Program-made: the position numbers and the translations under genes
The notes under the pieces: model-generated
The model's input: the letters and a program-made list of their open reading frames with translations, nothing else
Told to the model about the DNA's origin: nothing
Databases searched by the model: none
Assembly: GCA_017302255.1 (NCBI GenBank)
Contig: JAFLDV010000035.1
Span: 1-43,111 of the forward strand
DNA from: Gammaproteobacteria bacterium
GTDB taxonomy: Bacteria > Pseudomonadota > Gammaproteobacteria > Enterobacterales > Alteromonadaceae
Reading direction: 5' to 3'
Length of the DNA: 43,111 bases
In this document: positions 33,606 through 42,800 of the stretch, one piece after another
How the letters are laid out: each line of letters begins with the position of its first letter
How positions within the stretch are numbered: the first letter of the stretch is position 1

Positions 33606-34442
33606 CTATTCTTTTGCAACTTTAGGCTGTGGCGGTCCAAACAACAAGCGCAATTTCGCTGAAAATCCAGTGGTTTGCGGCCACTGAGCGATCATCCGCC
33701 GCCATTCATAAAACGTGATAGTCCAAGGATGCACCGATTCAAACTCATCTGTAATGCCAAAACGACAGGGTTCAGCTGCATCTTCAGGCTCAAAAGTGCC
33801 GAACATTCGATCCCAAATCACTAAAACACCCGCGAAGTTTTTGTCGATATATCGAGGATTGCAGGCATGATGCACCCGATGCCAGCTTGGCGTATTAAAT
33901 AGATATCCGGCAACCCCCCAATGCTGCCACCAACGGGTATGCACGAAAAATTGGAAGCCCAAATTAATTGCGACAACCGAAATCACTAGCTTTACCTCAA
34001 ATCCCAGCATGATCAGCGGGGTCCAAAACAACCACATCCCAGAGATTGGGTAGGTTAAGCTTTGGCGAAACGCCGTACTGAAATTCATTAATCGCGAGCT
34101 ATGGTGAGTAACATGCGACGCCCACAACCAACGAACGCGGTGTGACGCACGATGGAACCAGTAATATAAAAAATCTTGCAGAACAAATAACAACAATAAA
34201 TTCAGATAATTAAATTCAATTTTCCAAATTGCGTATTGGCTCAACCAAAGAAATAGCGGCATTAACAACAACAAAGACACTGCTTCGCCAAACTGATGCA
34301 TGGCCGATAACACAAAATTAGCGACACTATCCCGCCATTGATAAACCGCAGGCTTTTGTTTGCGAGTTTGCCACCATTCAAACGCGACAAAAGCAAAGAA
34401 AATCGGACTAAGTATTATCAACACATACTCAGCAGGGATCAT
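33606..34442 (-). CDS. Sterol desaturase / fatty acid hydroxylase family membrane enzyme
   Basis: 278 residues from the ATG at 34442, supported by GAGG 6 nt upstream; a TTG 13 codons earlier is less likely. Several hydrophobic segments precede the di-iron histidine motifs of the family: HRASHRVRWLWASHVTHHSSRLMN, HTRWWQHWG and WHRVHHACNPRYIDKNFAGVLVIWDRMFGTF. Members hydroxylate or desaturate lipids, carotenoids or alkyl-glycerol ethers with O2; the bacterial substrates are mostly unknown. It appears to head a two-gene operon with the LysE exporter. It is the second oxygen-dependent membrane di-iron lipid enzyme of the window, besides the DesB-like protein. Confidence 0.92.
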   Translation of the reverse strand: MIPAEYVLIILSPIFFAFVAFEWWQTRKQKPAVYQWRDSVANFVLSAMHQFGEAVSLLLLMPLFLWLSQYAIWKIEFNYLNLLLLFVLQDFLYYWFHRASHRVRWLWASHVTHHSSRLMNFSTAFRQSLTYPISGMWLFWTPLIMLGFEVKLVISVVAINLGFQFFVHTRWWQHWGVAGYLFNTPSWHRVHHACNPRYIDKNFAGVLVIWDRMFGTFEPEDAAEPCRFGITDEFESVHPWTITFYEWRRMIAQWPQTTGFSAKLRLLFGPPQPKVAKE

Positions 34443-34627
34443 AAAACACCTCGTTGTTCTGATTATTTTTGGGGTTTTCAAGTTTTTACTCTAACAAATC
34501 TGCCACAAAAATTCCGTAAAAATTTCATGGCTATTGCACCTTAGCTGCACGTCAAAGGCTCTAGACTGCACCAAAACAGTAACCCGTGATTCCCAGTTCA
34601 TTTTCTACTGTTTTAAATCAATAGCTT

Positions 34628-34655
34628 AGCAATGGTTTATAGCTGGAACATTGCT
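34628..34655. repeat. Small inverted repeat upstream of the DUF3422 gene
   Basis: AGCAATG (34628-34634) and CATTGCT (34649-34655) form a 7-bp inverted repeat with a 14-nt loop, about 40 nt before the start codon. It may be a leader hairpin or an operator; no family is recognised. Confidence 0.3.
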
Positions 34656-34695
34656 TGCTTCGATTAATTCGAGGTCCAAGCGAAGGAGTCGTTTT

Positions 34696-35979
34696 ATGTT
34701 AGAACTGATGCTGAGAAACCATCCACAACGCGACATGGCAGAAAAGGAATTACAACAGCGCTTTTTTCCCGCGCTAGCAGCCCCCTGCTCGATCTGCCAT
34801 TTCATGCTGACCGTTAACGCAGCCTCCCGAGATGCCGAGTTTGCCTCCTTATCTCGACTAGCGAGTGCTCAAGGTCGACCTTTTCAGGAGACCGATACCG
34901 ATTTAACTTTGAGTTTTGATGCGATATTGCTGCGCTATGAGCGACATTCAGAATTTTCAACCTACAGCTTTATTCGCCAAGGCATTGCTACTGAATTTAG
35001 TGAGCCACAGCACTTCCTGCCTTTTAACGACTTTTTCCAACAGCTACCAGGACAATTATTTCGGGTTGTGCAGCTCAACATTTTAACGGCTTCGTTACTG
35101 AAACCAAATCAAGAAATCGATAACTTATGGCAGCGATTTTTCGCCAGCGAACACTGCATTTCGAGCCAAGTTGCAAACAAACAGGCACAAGTTTGGACGG
35201 ATTTCCGTAAACACCCAGAAGGTGGTGGCCGAATGCTGTTGCTTGATTTTGGTTTAAGTCCAAGCGCCTTAGCTCGATTAGTGCAACAACTATTTGATTT
35301 AGGTAATTATCGCAAACTGAGCTTATTGAGCTGGCCACTTGTTCGGCAAAGTTTATCGCGCTTGCATCAATTGGAGCAGCAGCTTTCAGATGTCACTCAA
35401 CGGATTGAACAGCAACAAGGTTCCGACGAGCAACTGCTTCGCGAAATTAGTCAGATGACGGCGCAGACCGAGCATTTGATTGCCAATAATAGCGCGCGAA
35501 TTGAAGCAAGTGCGGCGTATTATCAACTAACGCTGGACCGCCTAAAAAGCCTGAGAGAGACATCGGTCGACGGCATGATGTCCTTGCAGGATTTTTCTGA
35601 GCGACGGTTAACGCCAGCCTTTCGCACTGCGCAATCGGTATTGAGTCGCCAACTTAGCTTATCAAATCGCTTGGGACGTTCAACTGAACTACTAAGAACG
35701 CGTATTAACTTGCAGCTCGAACGTCAAAACACCGAGTTACTCGCGTCAATGGAACAACGAGCTCGATTGCAATTAAGTCTGCAAACCGCGGTGGAGCGAT
35801 TATCGGTGGTTGCGCTTAGCTATTATGCGGTGCAACTTGCTGATAAAGCGTTGTATTCAATCCATGGCTGGTTTGAAAAATTTCCGCTACAACTGATGCA
35901 AACGCTCAGTTTGCCTGCAGTTATTCTGCTGGTTGCATGGTTGTTGTACCGACTGCGCCGGGCGCATCAGCAACACTGA
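34696..35979 (+). CDS. DUF3422 family membrane-anchored protein
   Basis: 427 residues from the ATG at 34696, which has AAGGAG 7 nt upstream; a TTG 15 codons earlier lacks support. It fits DUF3422: N-terminal RNHPQRDMAEKELQQRFFPAL, a mixed alpha/beta part with LLLDFGLSPSALARLVQQLFDLGNYRKLSLL, a long helical stretch (about 215-365) with RIEASAAYYQLTLDRLKSLRET and SVDGMMSLQDFSERRLTPAFRT, and two C-terminal hydrophobic helices (about 370-420). The family is widespread in Proteobacteria, probably inner-membrane anchored, with no established function. It is monocistronic, ending before a bidirectional terminator. Confidence 0.88.
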   Translation: MLELMLRNHPQRDMAEKELQQRFFPALAAPCSICHFMLTVNAASRDAEFASLSRLASAQGRPFQETDTDLTLSFDAILLRYERHSEFSTYSFIRQGIATEFSEPQHFLPFNDFFQQLPGQLFRVVQLNILTASLLKPNQEIDNLWQRFFASEHCISSQVANKQAQVWTDFRKHPEGGGRMLLLDFGLSPSALARLVQQLFDLGNYRKLSLLSWPLVRQSLSRLHQLEQQLSDVTQRIEQQQGSDEQLLREISQMTAQTEHLIANNSARIEASAAYYQLTLDRLKSLRETSVDGMMSLQDFSERRLTPAFRTAQSVLSRQLSLSNRLGRSTELLRTRINLQLERQNTELLASMEQRARLQLSLQTAVERLSVVALSYYAVQLADKALYSIHGWFEKFPLQLMQTLSLPAVILLVAWLLYRLRRAHQQH

Positions 35980-36014
35980 TTATCTTTAGAAGTCATAATA
36001 ATTTCGGCTTTAAA

Positions 36015-36046
36015 AAAGCACATGGTGCAGGAACTCCATGTGCTTT
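36015..36046. terminator. Bidirectional intrinsic terminator (DUF3422 / upp)
   Basis: AAAGCACATGG (36015-36025) and CCATGTGCTTT (36036-36046) form a perfect 11-bp stem with a 10-nt loop, extended by A-runs on the left, so the minus-strand transcript ends in T6. It lies between the convergent DUF3422 and upp genes. Confidence 0.85.
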
Positions 36047-36073
36047 CTAACACCTGATTGGCGCAAGGCAAAC

Positions 36074-36727
36074 TTAGCGTTTGTCGCCAAAACTTAAGTC
36101 ACCAGCATCCCCAAGGCCCGGCACAATATAATCATCAGCATTTAAATGATCGTCTATTGCACCAATCCAAAGATTTACATCTTCCCCGAGTTGCTGTTGG
36201 ATAAACCGAACGCCTTCAGGTGCAGCGATAGCAGCAGCAATATGTAAACTGCGCACGGCACCTTGTTGTTCCAATAAACGCCAAACTTTAACTAGCGACG
36301 AGCCGGTGGCGAGCATCGGATCTATTAAAATCACATCTCGCCCAGCGATGTCGGGTGTTGCGCTATAGCCCAAGAAAATATCTTGGGTCCCAGATGGGGT
36401 AAGTTCTTGGCGATAAGCACCGATAAAGCCACTATCGGCCTGCTCGAACATATCGGAAAAACCTTGATAAAAGGGTAAGCCAGCGCGCATTACGCATACT
36501 AGTACCGGTTGCTGTTCAAGATCTGCGACCTTGGCTTGACCTAAACCCGTTTGCAAAGGGAAACTGACGTAGGTCAGTGACTTGGATAATTCATAAGCCA
36601 ATAACTGGCCAAGTCTCTGCAAATTATGCCGAAACCGGAATCTATCTAATTGAATATCAGGGTCACGCAATTGCGCCAAAATGCCCTGAGCGACTGATAA
36701 TTCTTGCTTCAACTCAAAAATAGCCAT
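36074..36727 (-). CDS. upp: Uracil phosphoribosyltransferase
   Basis: 217 residues from the ATG at 36727 (GGAG 6 nt upstream); a ten-residue extension upstream has no family match. The enzyme joins uracil to PRPP to make UMP in pyrimidine salvage. Seen here are the PRPP loop DVILIDPMLATGSSLVKV, VCVMRAGLPFYQGF, and the uracil-binding C terminus DDYIVPGLGDAGDLSFGDKR. It is slightly longer than E. coli Upp (208 residues). No uraA permease gene follows. It is transcribed divergently from mtfA, about 90 nt apart. Confidence 0.95.
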   Translation of the reverse strand: MAIFELKQELSVAQGILAQLRDPDIQLDRFRFRHNLQRLGQLLAYELSKSLTYVSFPLQTGLGQAKVADLEQQPVLVCVMRAGLPFYQGFSDMFEQADSGFIGAYRQELTPSGTQDIFLGYSATPDIAGRDVILIDPMLATGSSLVKVWRLLEQQGAVRSLHIAAAIAAPEGVRFIQQQLGEDVNLWIGAIDDHLNADDYIVPGLGDAGDLSFGDKR

Positions 36728-36819
36728 GTAACTCTCCGATGTTGCCGACACCGGCAACTTGAAAATACTTCAAACGGACCAAATAACAGCAGTCACTGTT
36801 ATTATCCGGCAACCGATAC

Positions 36820-37671
36820 ATGCTAGCTGATTTCTTCAAACAACACAGCTCTACCTTGTTGATTTTCCTCATTGCAACACTCTGTATTGCGATGGTGTTT
36901 TGGCCACAGATCCGAAAAAAAATCCGGCAAAAACAGCTGCAAGATATGCCCTTCCCGGCAACTTGGCGAAAGATCCTGCGTGAGCATTGGCCAATCTATC
37001 GTCGCCTACCGGCCGATCTGCAGTTAAGACTGAAAAAGCACATTCAGCTTTTTCTGCTAGAAAAACAATTTATTGGTTGTGATGGCTTAGTGGTGAGCGA
37101 TGAAATGCGAGTGCTAGTCGCAGCACAAGCTTGCCTATTAACACTGCAAAGGCCAACACCACATTATCCAGATCTTGGGACCATTTTGCTGTATCCACAG
37201 GCCTTTAATGTCGATACTAAACTGCAGGATTCCGGGGTGGTTACCGAACAAACGCAAGTTCGCTTGGGAGAATCCTGGCAGCATGGTCAGGTAGTTTTGT
37301 CCTGGCCGCATTCCAAAGCTGGCGCTGCCAATGCAGAAGATGGCCACAATTTAGTGTTGCACGAGTTTGCGCATCAACTTGATCAGCAGACCGGCCAAGC
37401 CAACGGCGCTCCCGATCTCGGCAGTGCAGCGCGATATCAACAATGGAGCCAACATTTCTCGCAAGCTTTTGCTCTGCTGCAACAACAAATAAATCAGCAG
37501 CATTCGACCTTTTTAGACCCCTATGCTGCAACTAACCCTGCAGAGTTTTTTGCCGTCGCAACCGAAGCATTCTTTGAACAACCTGAAGATTTCCAGAAGG
37601 TTTATCCGAATTTATATCCTTTAATGCGAACCTTTTATCAGTTGGACCCAATTACTTGGCAACAGCACTAA
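36820..37671 (+). CDS. mtfA: M90-family zinc metallopeptidase (MtfA)
   Basis: 283 residues. An N-terminal hydrophobic helix (about 12-28) suggests membrane anchoring, unlike the soluble E. coli protein. The peptidase core carries the zinc motif HEFAH (His181, Glu182, His185) and the downstream acidic segment NPAEFFAVATEAFFEQPEDF, with family segments FIGCDGLVVSDEMRVLVAAQACLL, YPDLGTILLYPQAF and LYPLMRTFYQLDP. E. coli MtfA binds the repressor Mlc and cleaves small peptides, linking it to glucose PTS control; whether that holds here is unknown. The ribosome site before the ATG is weak. It is divergent from upp. Confidence 0.92.
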   Translation: MLADFFKQHSSTLLIFLIATLCIAMVFWPQIRKKIRQKQLQDMPFPATWRKILREHWPIYRRLPADLQLRLKKHIQLFLLEKQFIGCDGLVVSDEMRVLVAAQACLLTLQRPTPHYPDLGTILLYPQAFNVDTKLQDSGVVTEQTQVRLGESWQHGQVVLSWPHSKAGAANAEDGHNLVLHEFAHQLDQQTGQANGAPDLGSAARYQQWSQHFSQAFALLQQQINQQHSTFLDPYAATNPAEFFAVATEAFFEQPEDFQKVYPNLYPLMRTFYQLDPITWQQH

Positions 37672-37753
37672 AAACCATTTTTTCAGTTCAGAATTGATTC
37701 AGCTGAAATTGACCACTCTGTAGATGCGATAACGCAATCCAGTGAGGTTCCAA

Positions 37754-38164
37754 ATGAACTTTAAATTTTTAGCCAGCACAATATTCTCGGTAACCCTGAA
37801 ACTAGGCATTGGTTTAGGTGTGAGTTTAGGTCTTAGTTCAACTGCTAATTCGGCGGATGTAAGCGTGCAAATTCATGGCCAAATCCTCCCTGGAATTTAC
37901 GGACAAGTGCAAATCGTTGAGCCAGTCGAACGCTACGAAAGAGCAGGACGGTATTATGTCGAGTCTGTGCCAGTGGTTTATATCGAAGTGCCACACTCAC
38001 ATCGCAGAAATTGGCGCAAACATTGTCATAGCTATAGAGCTTGTCAGCAAAGAGTCTATTTTGTCGATCCTAGACCAGTTGAATACCGCGAATATCGGCG
38101 TGAACACAGACATCATCACGGCCGTCATCATGGCCACGGTCGTAGTCGACACGATCACCATTAA
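37754..38164 (+). CDS. Small secreted basic, histidine-rich protein
   Basis: 136 residues from the ATG at 37754 (GAGG 6 nt upstream; the GTG at 37742 is less likely). A signal peptide with a glycine-rich core (LGIGLGVSLGLSSTANSA) precedes a short domain (VSVQIHGQILPGIYGQVQIVEP and YYVESVPVVYIEVPHSHRRNWRKHCHSYRACQQRVYFVD). It ends in a tail of alternating His, Arg and Gly (HRHHHGRHHGHGRSRHDHH). Two cysteines could form a disulfide. Similar small proteins are common in Gammaproteobacteria without known function; the tail suggests binding of Ni, Zn or Cu in the periplasm, but that is inference. The next gene, slyD, also has a His-rich tail. Confidence 0.75.
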   Translation: MNFKFLASTIFSVTLKLGIGLGVSLGLSSTANSADVSVQIHGQILPGIYGQVQIVEPVERYERAGRYYVESVPVVYIEVPHSHRRNWRKHCHSYRACQQRVYFVDPRPVEYREYRREHRHHHGRHHGHGRSRHDHH

Positions 38165-38193
38165 TTGACCAAGCAACTGCTCGATTCTTTTTG

Positions 38194-38199
38194 TATAAT
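38194..38199 (+). promoter_or_regulatory. Candidate -10 element of slyD
   Basis: TATAAT is a perfect -10 match, 34 nt before the slyD start codon and after the stop of the preceding gene. No good -35 stands 16-18 nt upstream; TTGACC occurs at 38165-38170 but with a 23-nt spacer. Confidence 0.4.
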
Positions 38200-38232
38200 G
38201 CAGCCCTTTTAAATAATGAAGGGCTGCTTCAA

Positions 38233-38715
38233 ATGATTATTGCCAACGACAGCGTTGTACAACTCCACTACCGTTTGAGTGACGAAAACGGTTTGATCGA
38301 AGACTCAAACAATGGTGAACCATTGTTGTATCTGCACGGTCATCAAAATATGCTGCCAGCGATTGAAGCTGCACTCACCGGCAAAACCGTCGGTGACGAA
38401 ATCGAACTTGTGGTTGCACCAAAAGATGGATACGGCGAGCGCGACGAAAATGCGGTTCACAGCGTGCAAGTAAAACACTTAAAAGGCGCAAAAAAATGGG
38501 CTCCGGGAATGACTGCGGTTATCGAAACGGAACAAGGCCCACGCCAAGTGAAAATTGTAAAAGTCGGCATGTTTAAAGCAGATGTGGATGTTAATCACCC
38601 ACTGGCTGGTAAAACTCTGACTTTTAATCTGAAAGTAGTTGATGTCCGCGCTGCCACCAGCGAAGAAATTGCCCACGGCCATGCTCATGGTGTCGGCGGC
38701 CATCATCACCATTAA
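38233..38715 (+). CDS. slyD: FKBP-type peptidyl-prolyl isomerase with His-rich tail (SlyD)
   Basis: 160 residues from the ATG at 38233. A 14-codon upstream extension begins before the -10 element and cannot be used from that promoter. The FKBP core (VVQLHYRLSDENGLIEDS, PLLYLHGHQNMLPAIEAALTGKTVGDE) is interrupted by the insert-in-flap chaperone domain (PKDGYGERDENAVHSVQVKHLKG to KVGMFKADVDVNHPLAGKTLTFNLKVVDVRAAT), the SlyD arrangement. The tail HGHAHGVGGHHHH is a shortened form of the Ni2+-binding tail of E. coli SlyD. The protein is a cytoplasmic folding helper that also supplies nickel for hydrogenase maturation in E. coli. It is probably monocistronic, with a stem-loop after the stop. Confidence 0.95.
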   Translation: MIIANDSVVQLHYRLSDENGLIEDSNNGEPLLYLHGHQNMLPAIEAALTGKTVGDEIELVVAPKDGYGERDENAVHSVQVKHLKGAKKWAPGMTAVIETEQGPRQVKIVKVGMFKADVDVNHPLAGKTLTFNLKVVDVRAATSEEIAHGHAHGVGGHHHH

Positions 38716-38723
38716 TTGCGAAA

Positions 38724-38745
38724 AGGCCGACTTTTATGTCGGCCT
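38724..38745. terminator. Stem-loop after slyD
   Basis: AGGCCGAC (38724-38731) and GTCGGCCT (38738-38745) form a perfect 8-bp stem with a 6-nt loop, 8 nt after the slyD stop. The plus-strand tail is AATTA rather than a T-run; on the minus strand it is followed by TTT. Confidence 0.65.
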
Positions 38746-38817
38746 AATTACAACAGATGACGCAATAGGATATTTGCTGCTAGGATTTGATCACCAGCAA
38801 TTTTCGTGTGTCATCTG

Positions 38818-39789
38818 ATGAAATTCTACCTCTTGATCGCCGTCTTTGTTCTGCTCGGCATTGGCACATGGCTGATTACCAGCGGTTCGGCTAGTCAACC
38901 TGCGATTAATGCATCAGCTAATGCATCCACCAATTCATCAACAGCAATCCCTGCAGTTACCCCTGATGAGACCATTGTTGCAAGTCAACTTGGCCGAAAC
39001 CAACTGTTGAAAATCCAATGGGGTGTCACCCCAGAAGCACCTTTCCATATTGCGCAAGGTCCCGATCAAGGCAATGGCTTTTGCGACGTATTGCTGCAAC
39101 GACTTGCAGTATATTTGCCTGATGTCCGTCAAGAACGACTGTTAGACAGTCATGCGAACATTCGACTGCGCATGCAGCAACATCAACAAGTCTGCTTCCC
39201 TTGCACCCTATTCAAACCGGAAACGGCGACTGCTCAAGCTAGAATTTATAGTGAACCAACGCACTTTTACCGGCCGCACGGCGTCGTTGTGCGAAAAGCT
39301 GCAGCCAAAAGCTTTATTGAGAAATTTGGGTCACCTATCGATTTAGTAAAATTGCTGCAAAGTGATTATCGATATTCGTTTCCGGCAGCACGGCGTTTTG
39401 GTGATTTACAGCCATTAATTGACCAATACTTAAAGAATTACCACGCAATTCCTGATGCTAAAAACAGCCAAGATATTTTCCGCCTCGTCGACCAATCCGC
39501 CCTCGATTTTAGTATTGATTATCAAAGCGCTCTGACTTATTACAATCGCAGCGAACAACATCAATTAATCTTTCTACCGATAGCTGGGCAACCGCAGTTA
39601 CTTGCTGGAGCTATTAGTTGCCCAGATACCAACTGGGGGCAACTTGCTATTTTCCGAATCAATAAAGTGGTTGAAAAACTTAGAGAAGACCCGCAACTAT
39701 TGGAAAATCTTCGTTTTTGGCAGGGTTCGGACTTGCCAGCCTATCAATCTGAGCTCGCCACTGGCCGGAATGCACCAGAATCACCTTAA
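38818..39789 (+). CDS. Periplasmic substrate-binding-like protein (TIGR02285-like), function unknown
   Basis: 323 residues from the ATG at 38818; a GTG at 38806 is the other option, and neither has a clear ribosome site. An N-terminal hydrophobic helix (FYLLIAVFVLLGIGTWLI) acts as signal or anchor and is followed by an Ala/Ser/Thr/Asn-rich linker (ASANASTNSSTA). The remainder resembles type-2 periplasmic binding folds: LKIQWGVTPEAPFHIAQGPDQGNGFCDVLLQRLAVYLPDV, then CFPCTLFKPETATAQARIYSEPTHFY, which matches my memory of the TIGR02285 family. No transporter genes are adjacent. The penicillin-binding protein gene follows 71 nt downstream on the same strand and may share the transcript. The function is unknown. 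Confidence 0.72.
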   Translation: MKFYLLIAVFVLLGIGTWLITSGSASQPAINASANASTNSSTAIPAVTPDETIVASQLGRNQLLKIQWGVTPEAPFHIAQGPDQGNGFCDVLLQRLAVYLPDVRQERLLDSHANIRLRMQQHQQVCFPCTLFKPETATAQARIYSEPTHFYRPHGVVVRKAAAKSFIEKFGSPIDLVKLLQSDYRYSFPAARRFGDLQPLIDQYLKNYHAIPDAKNSQDIFRLVDQSALDFSIDYQSALTYYNRSEQHQLIFLPIAGQPQLLAGAISCPDTNWGQLAIFRINKVVEKLREDPQLLENLRFWQGSDLPAYQSELATGRNAPESP

Positions 39790-39860
39790 CTCGGTAAAAT
39801 TCAGCTGCAAAACCAGCATAATCCAGTTAAAATTGGCGCCTCATCTGTTCAGTCATTCAA

Positions 39861-42800
39861 ATGGAATTTCAGTTGTCAGCGCCCTCACCGTTAGAAAATA
39901 TGCACTTTGATAATGTCCGCGAGCCGCAGCCGAGCGCCGTTGTTGAAGCTAAACCCGACCGTGCGCCAAGACGTAGTCTGATCCCAGCATTATTATTGTT
40001 GGTCGTTGCTGCCGGTGGCGTATTAGTTGCGTATGAAATGCATACTGCACATTACAGCGCGAAACACATTACTGAATATGCAAAAACCTTAACTTATCAA
40101 CTGCAAGCAGCACCTGCGCAGCAAGTGGTTTACCCTGAAGCTGGCCCCTTTGATGAGCGACATGGTTATACAAAACTACCGGTATTGCTGCCAAGGTTAT
40201 TAGAACGTGGCTTTAAGGTCACTGCGCAAGCTGAATTCTCGCCAGCACTGAATCAATATGCGCTGCAGGGATTTTTCCCACCTTATCGGGAAAAAGTGCA
40301 ATCAGGTTTATTTCTTGCCGACTGCCGCAACGAAACTATTTTCGATTTTAACTATCCGCAACGAGTCTACACAGACCCTCGCACCATCCCGCACCTGGTT
40401 GCGCAAAGTTTGTTATTTATTGAAAACCGTAATCTGTTAAAGATCCCAGCGCAGGCAAACCCTGTAATGGACTGGCCGCGTTTTGTCATGGCCGCATTGA
40501 GCCAAGTTGGTAAAGTACTGTCGGTTGGAGGTCAATCCGCGGGCGGCAGTACACTGGCGACTCAAATCGAAAAGTTTCGCCACTCGCCACAAGGCCTGAC
40601 CCAAAACTTTAAAGACAAAGCGATTCAAATTGTCTCGGGAACAGTCCGTGTTTACCAACATGGCACTAATACCATGGCGATGCGCACGCGAATTGTTCAA
40701 GATTACTTAAATACAGTGCCATTATCCTCTGCGCCAGGTCATGGTGAAGTCCATGGCGTTGGTGACGCGATGTGGGCTTGGTTTGGTTCTGATTTCGCAC
40801 GTGCCAATGCCCTACTTAGCGCTGAAGCCACAGCCGAAAACAGCACTGAACGTGCGCAATACTTCCGACAATTCCTGTCGTTGATGATCGCGCAGCGCCG
40901 TCCATCTTATTATTTAATTCAAGGTCACGATGACCTAGAGGAACTGACCAACAGCCACATTCGCCTTTTGGCTCGTTCGGGCATTATCGATGCAGGACTT
41001 CGCGATGAAGCGCTAAACCAGAAGCTGACCTTCCGCACGCAAAAGCCGAATACTCAGAAAACTGAATTAGAAAGCCGCAAAGGGATCAATGCAGCGCGTT
41101 TACGACTTGGCAATTTATTAAATCAACCAATGTATGATTTAGACCGGTTGGATTTAAATGCTCACAGCACCCTGCATAGTGACGTACAGCAGAAGGTTTC
41201 TGCCTACTTACGCAGTTTGGCGGATCCAACTGTGGCAGGTAAATATGGCTTACTCGGCGAGCGATTACTGTCAGCAAGTGGCACCGATGATGTGCTTTAC
41301 AGTTTTACCTTGTTTGAGAAAACGCCGGACGGCAACCGCGTTCGGGTACAAACTGATAGTACCGATCAGCCGTTTGATTTAAACGAACACAGTAAACTGG
41401 AGTTGGGTTCAACGGCAAAATTGCGAGTGCTGACGACCTACCTCGAAATTATCGCCGAATTACATCAGAACTTTGCTGATGAGTTGCCGGATAACTTACT
41501 AAGCATGGACATTGCGCCGGGAGATAACTTAACCCGCTGGGCAGCAAACTACATGGCTACGACAACCGACCGTAGTTTGCCAACTATGCTCGAAGCTGCC
41601 TTGGAACGCACATACTCCGCCTCCCCGACTGAACGCTTTTTCACCGGTGGCGGCTTGCAGGTGTTTAATAACTTCGATTCTAAAGAAGACAGTAAAGTCC
41701 CGACCATCCGTGAATCGCTGCAAAACTCAACCAACCTATCATTCGTTCGGTTGTTCCGCGATGTGGTGACTTACGCCAGTAGCTATCAAACCAGCGGCAG
41801 TGCTAGTTTGTTGCAACTTAGCGATTCTGATCCAAAACGTGAAGAAGTATTACGTCGGTTTGTTGATAAAGAAGGCACCGAATTTTTACGTAAATTCTGG
41901 AAAAAGTATCAACAAAAACCAGCAGAAGAGCGCTTAGAAGTTTTCTTTGATGGCTTAAAGCAGACTTCTGATCGACTGGCCGCCGTGCATCGCTATTTAT
42001 TGCCAGAAGCAACGCTGGAACAGTTCTCTACGTTCCTCAAAACTAAACTTCCGGAAGATAAAGAACTGACGCCGAAAAAGCTGCAAGCGTTATACGCTCA
42101 GTATGGACCGGGCAAATTCAGTCTTCCAGATCAGGGATATATAGCAAAAGTTCACCCATTAGAACTCTGGGTGCTGAGTTATATGAATCAAAACCCTACA
42201 GCCAGCTTTAAAGATGCCGTGGGCGCAAGCGGCGAGCAACGTCAACAGGTGTATCGTTGGTTATTCCGAACCAGTAACCGCGGCGCCCGCGATGCCCGGA
42301 TCCGGATCATGCTGGAAGTTGAAGCCTTCTTGGACATTCATCAACGTTGGGTCAAGTTGGGCTATCCCGTTGATCACTTAGTGCCATCACTCGGGACTGC
42401 ATTAGGTAGCTCAGGCGACCGCCCTGCGGCCTTAGCTGAACTTATGGGTATTATCCAAAACGACGGGATGCGTCTTCCGACAATTCGTATCGACAGCTTA
42501 CATTTTGCCGCCAAAACGCCATATGAAGTTGCACTGCAATACAACGCAAGCGCAGGCGAACGCGTGATGCGCCCAGAAGTTGCTAGAGCACTGAAAAAGG
42601 CCTTAAGCCAAGTGGTTGAAGGCGGTTCGGCGCGTCGTCTAAATGGCAGTTTTACTAAGAGTGATGGCTCACCGCTTAAAATTGGTGGGAAGACGGGTAC
42701 CGGTGATAACCGGATAGCGACACAAGTAGTGCGTGGCAAAGCTGTTGCCTCGACGGCAGTGAACCGAACCGCTACCTTTGTGTTCTATTTGGGCGACAAC

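Noticed and set aside
37875-38168. 97-codon frame overlapping the His-rich protein gene
   Set aside because: It is a frame-shifted shadow; the other frame has a signal peptide, a ribosome site and a coherent composition.
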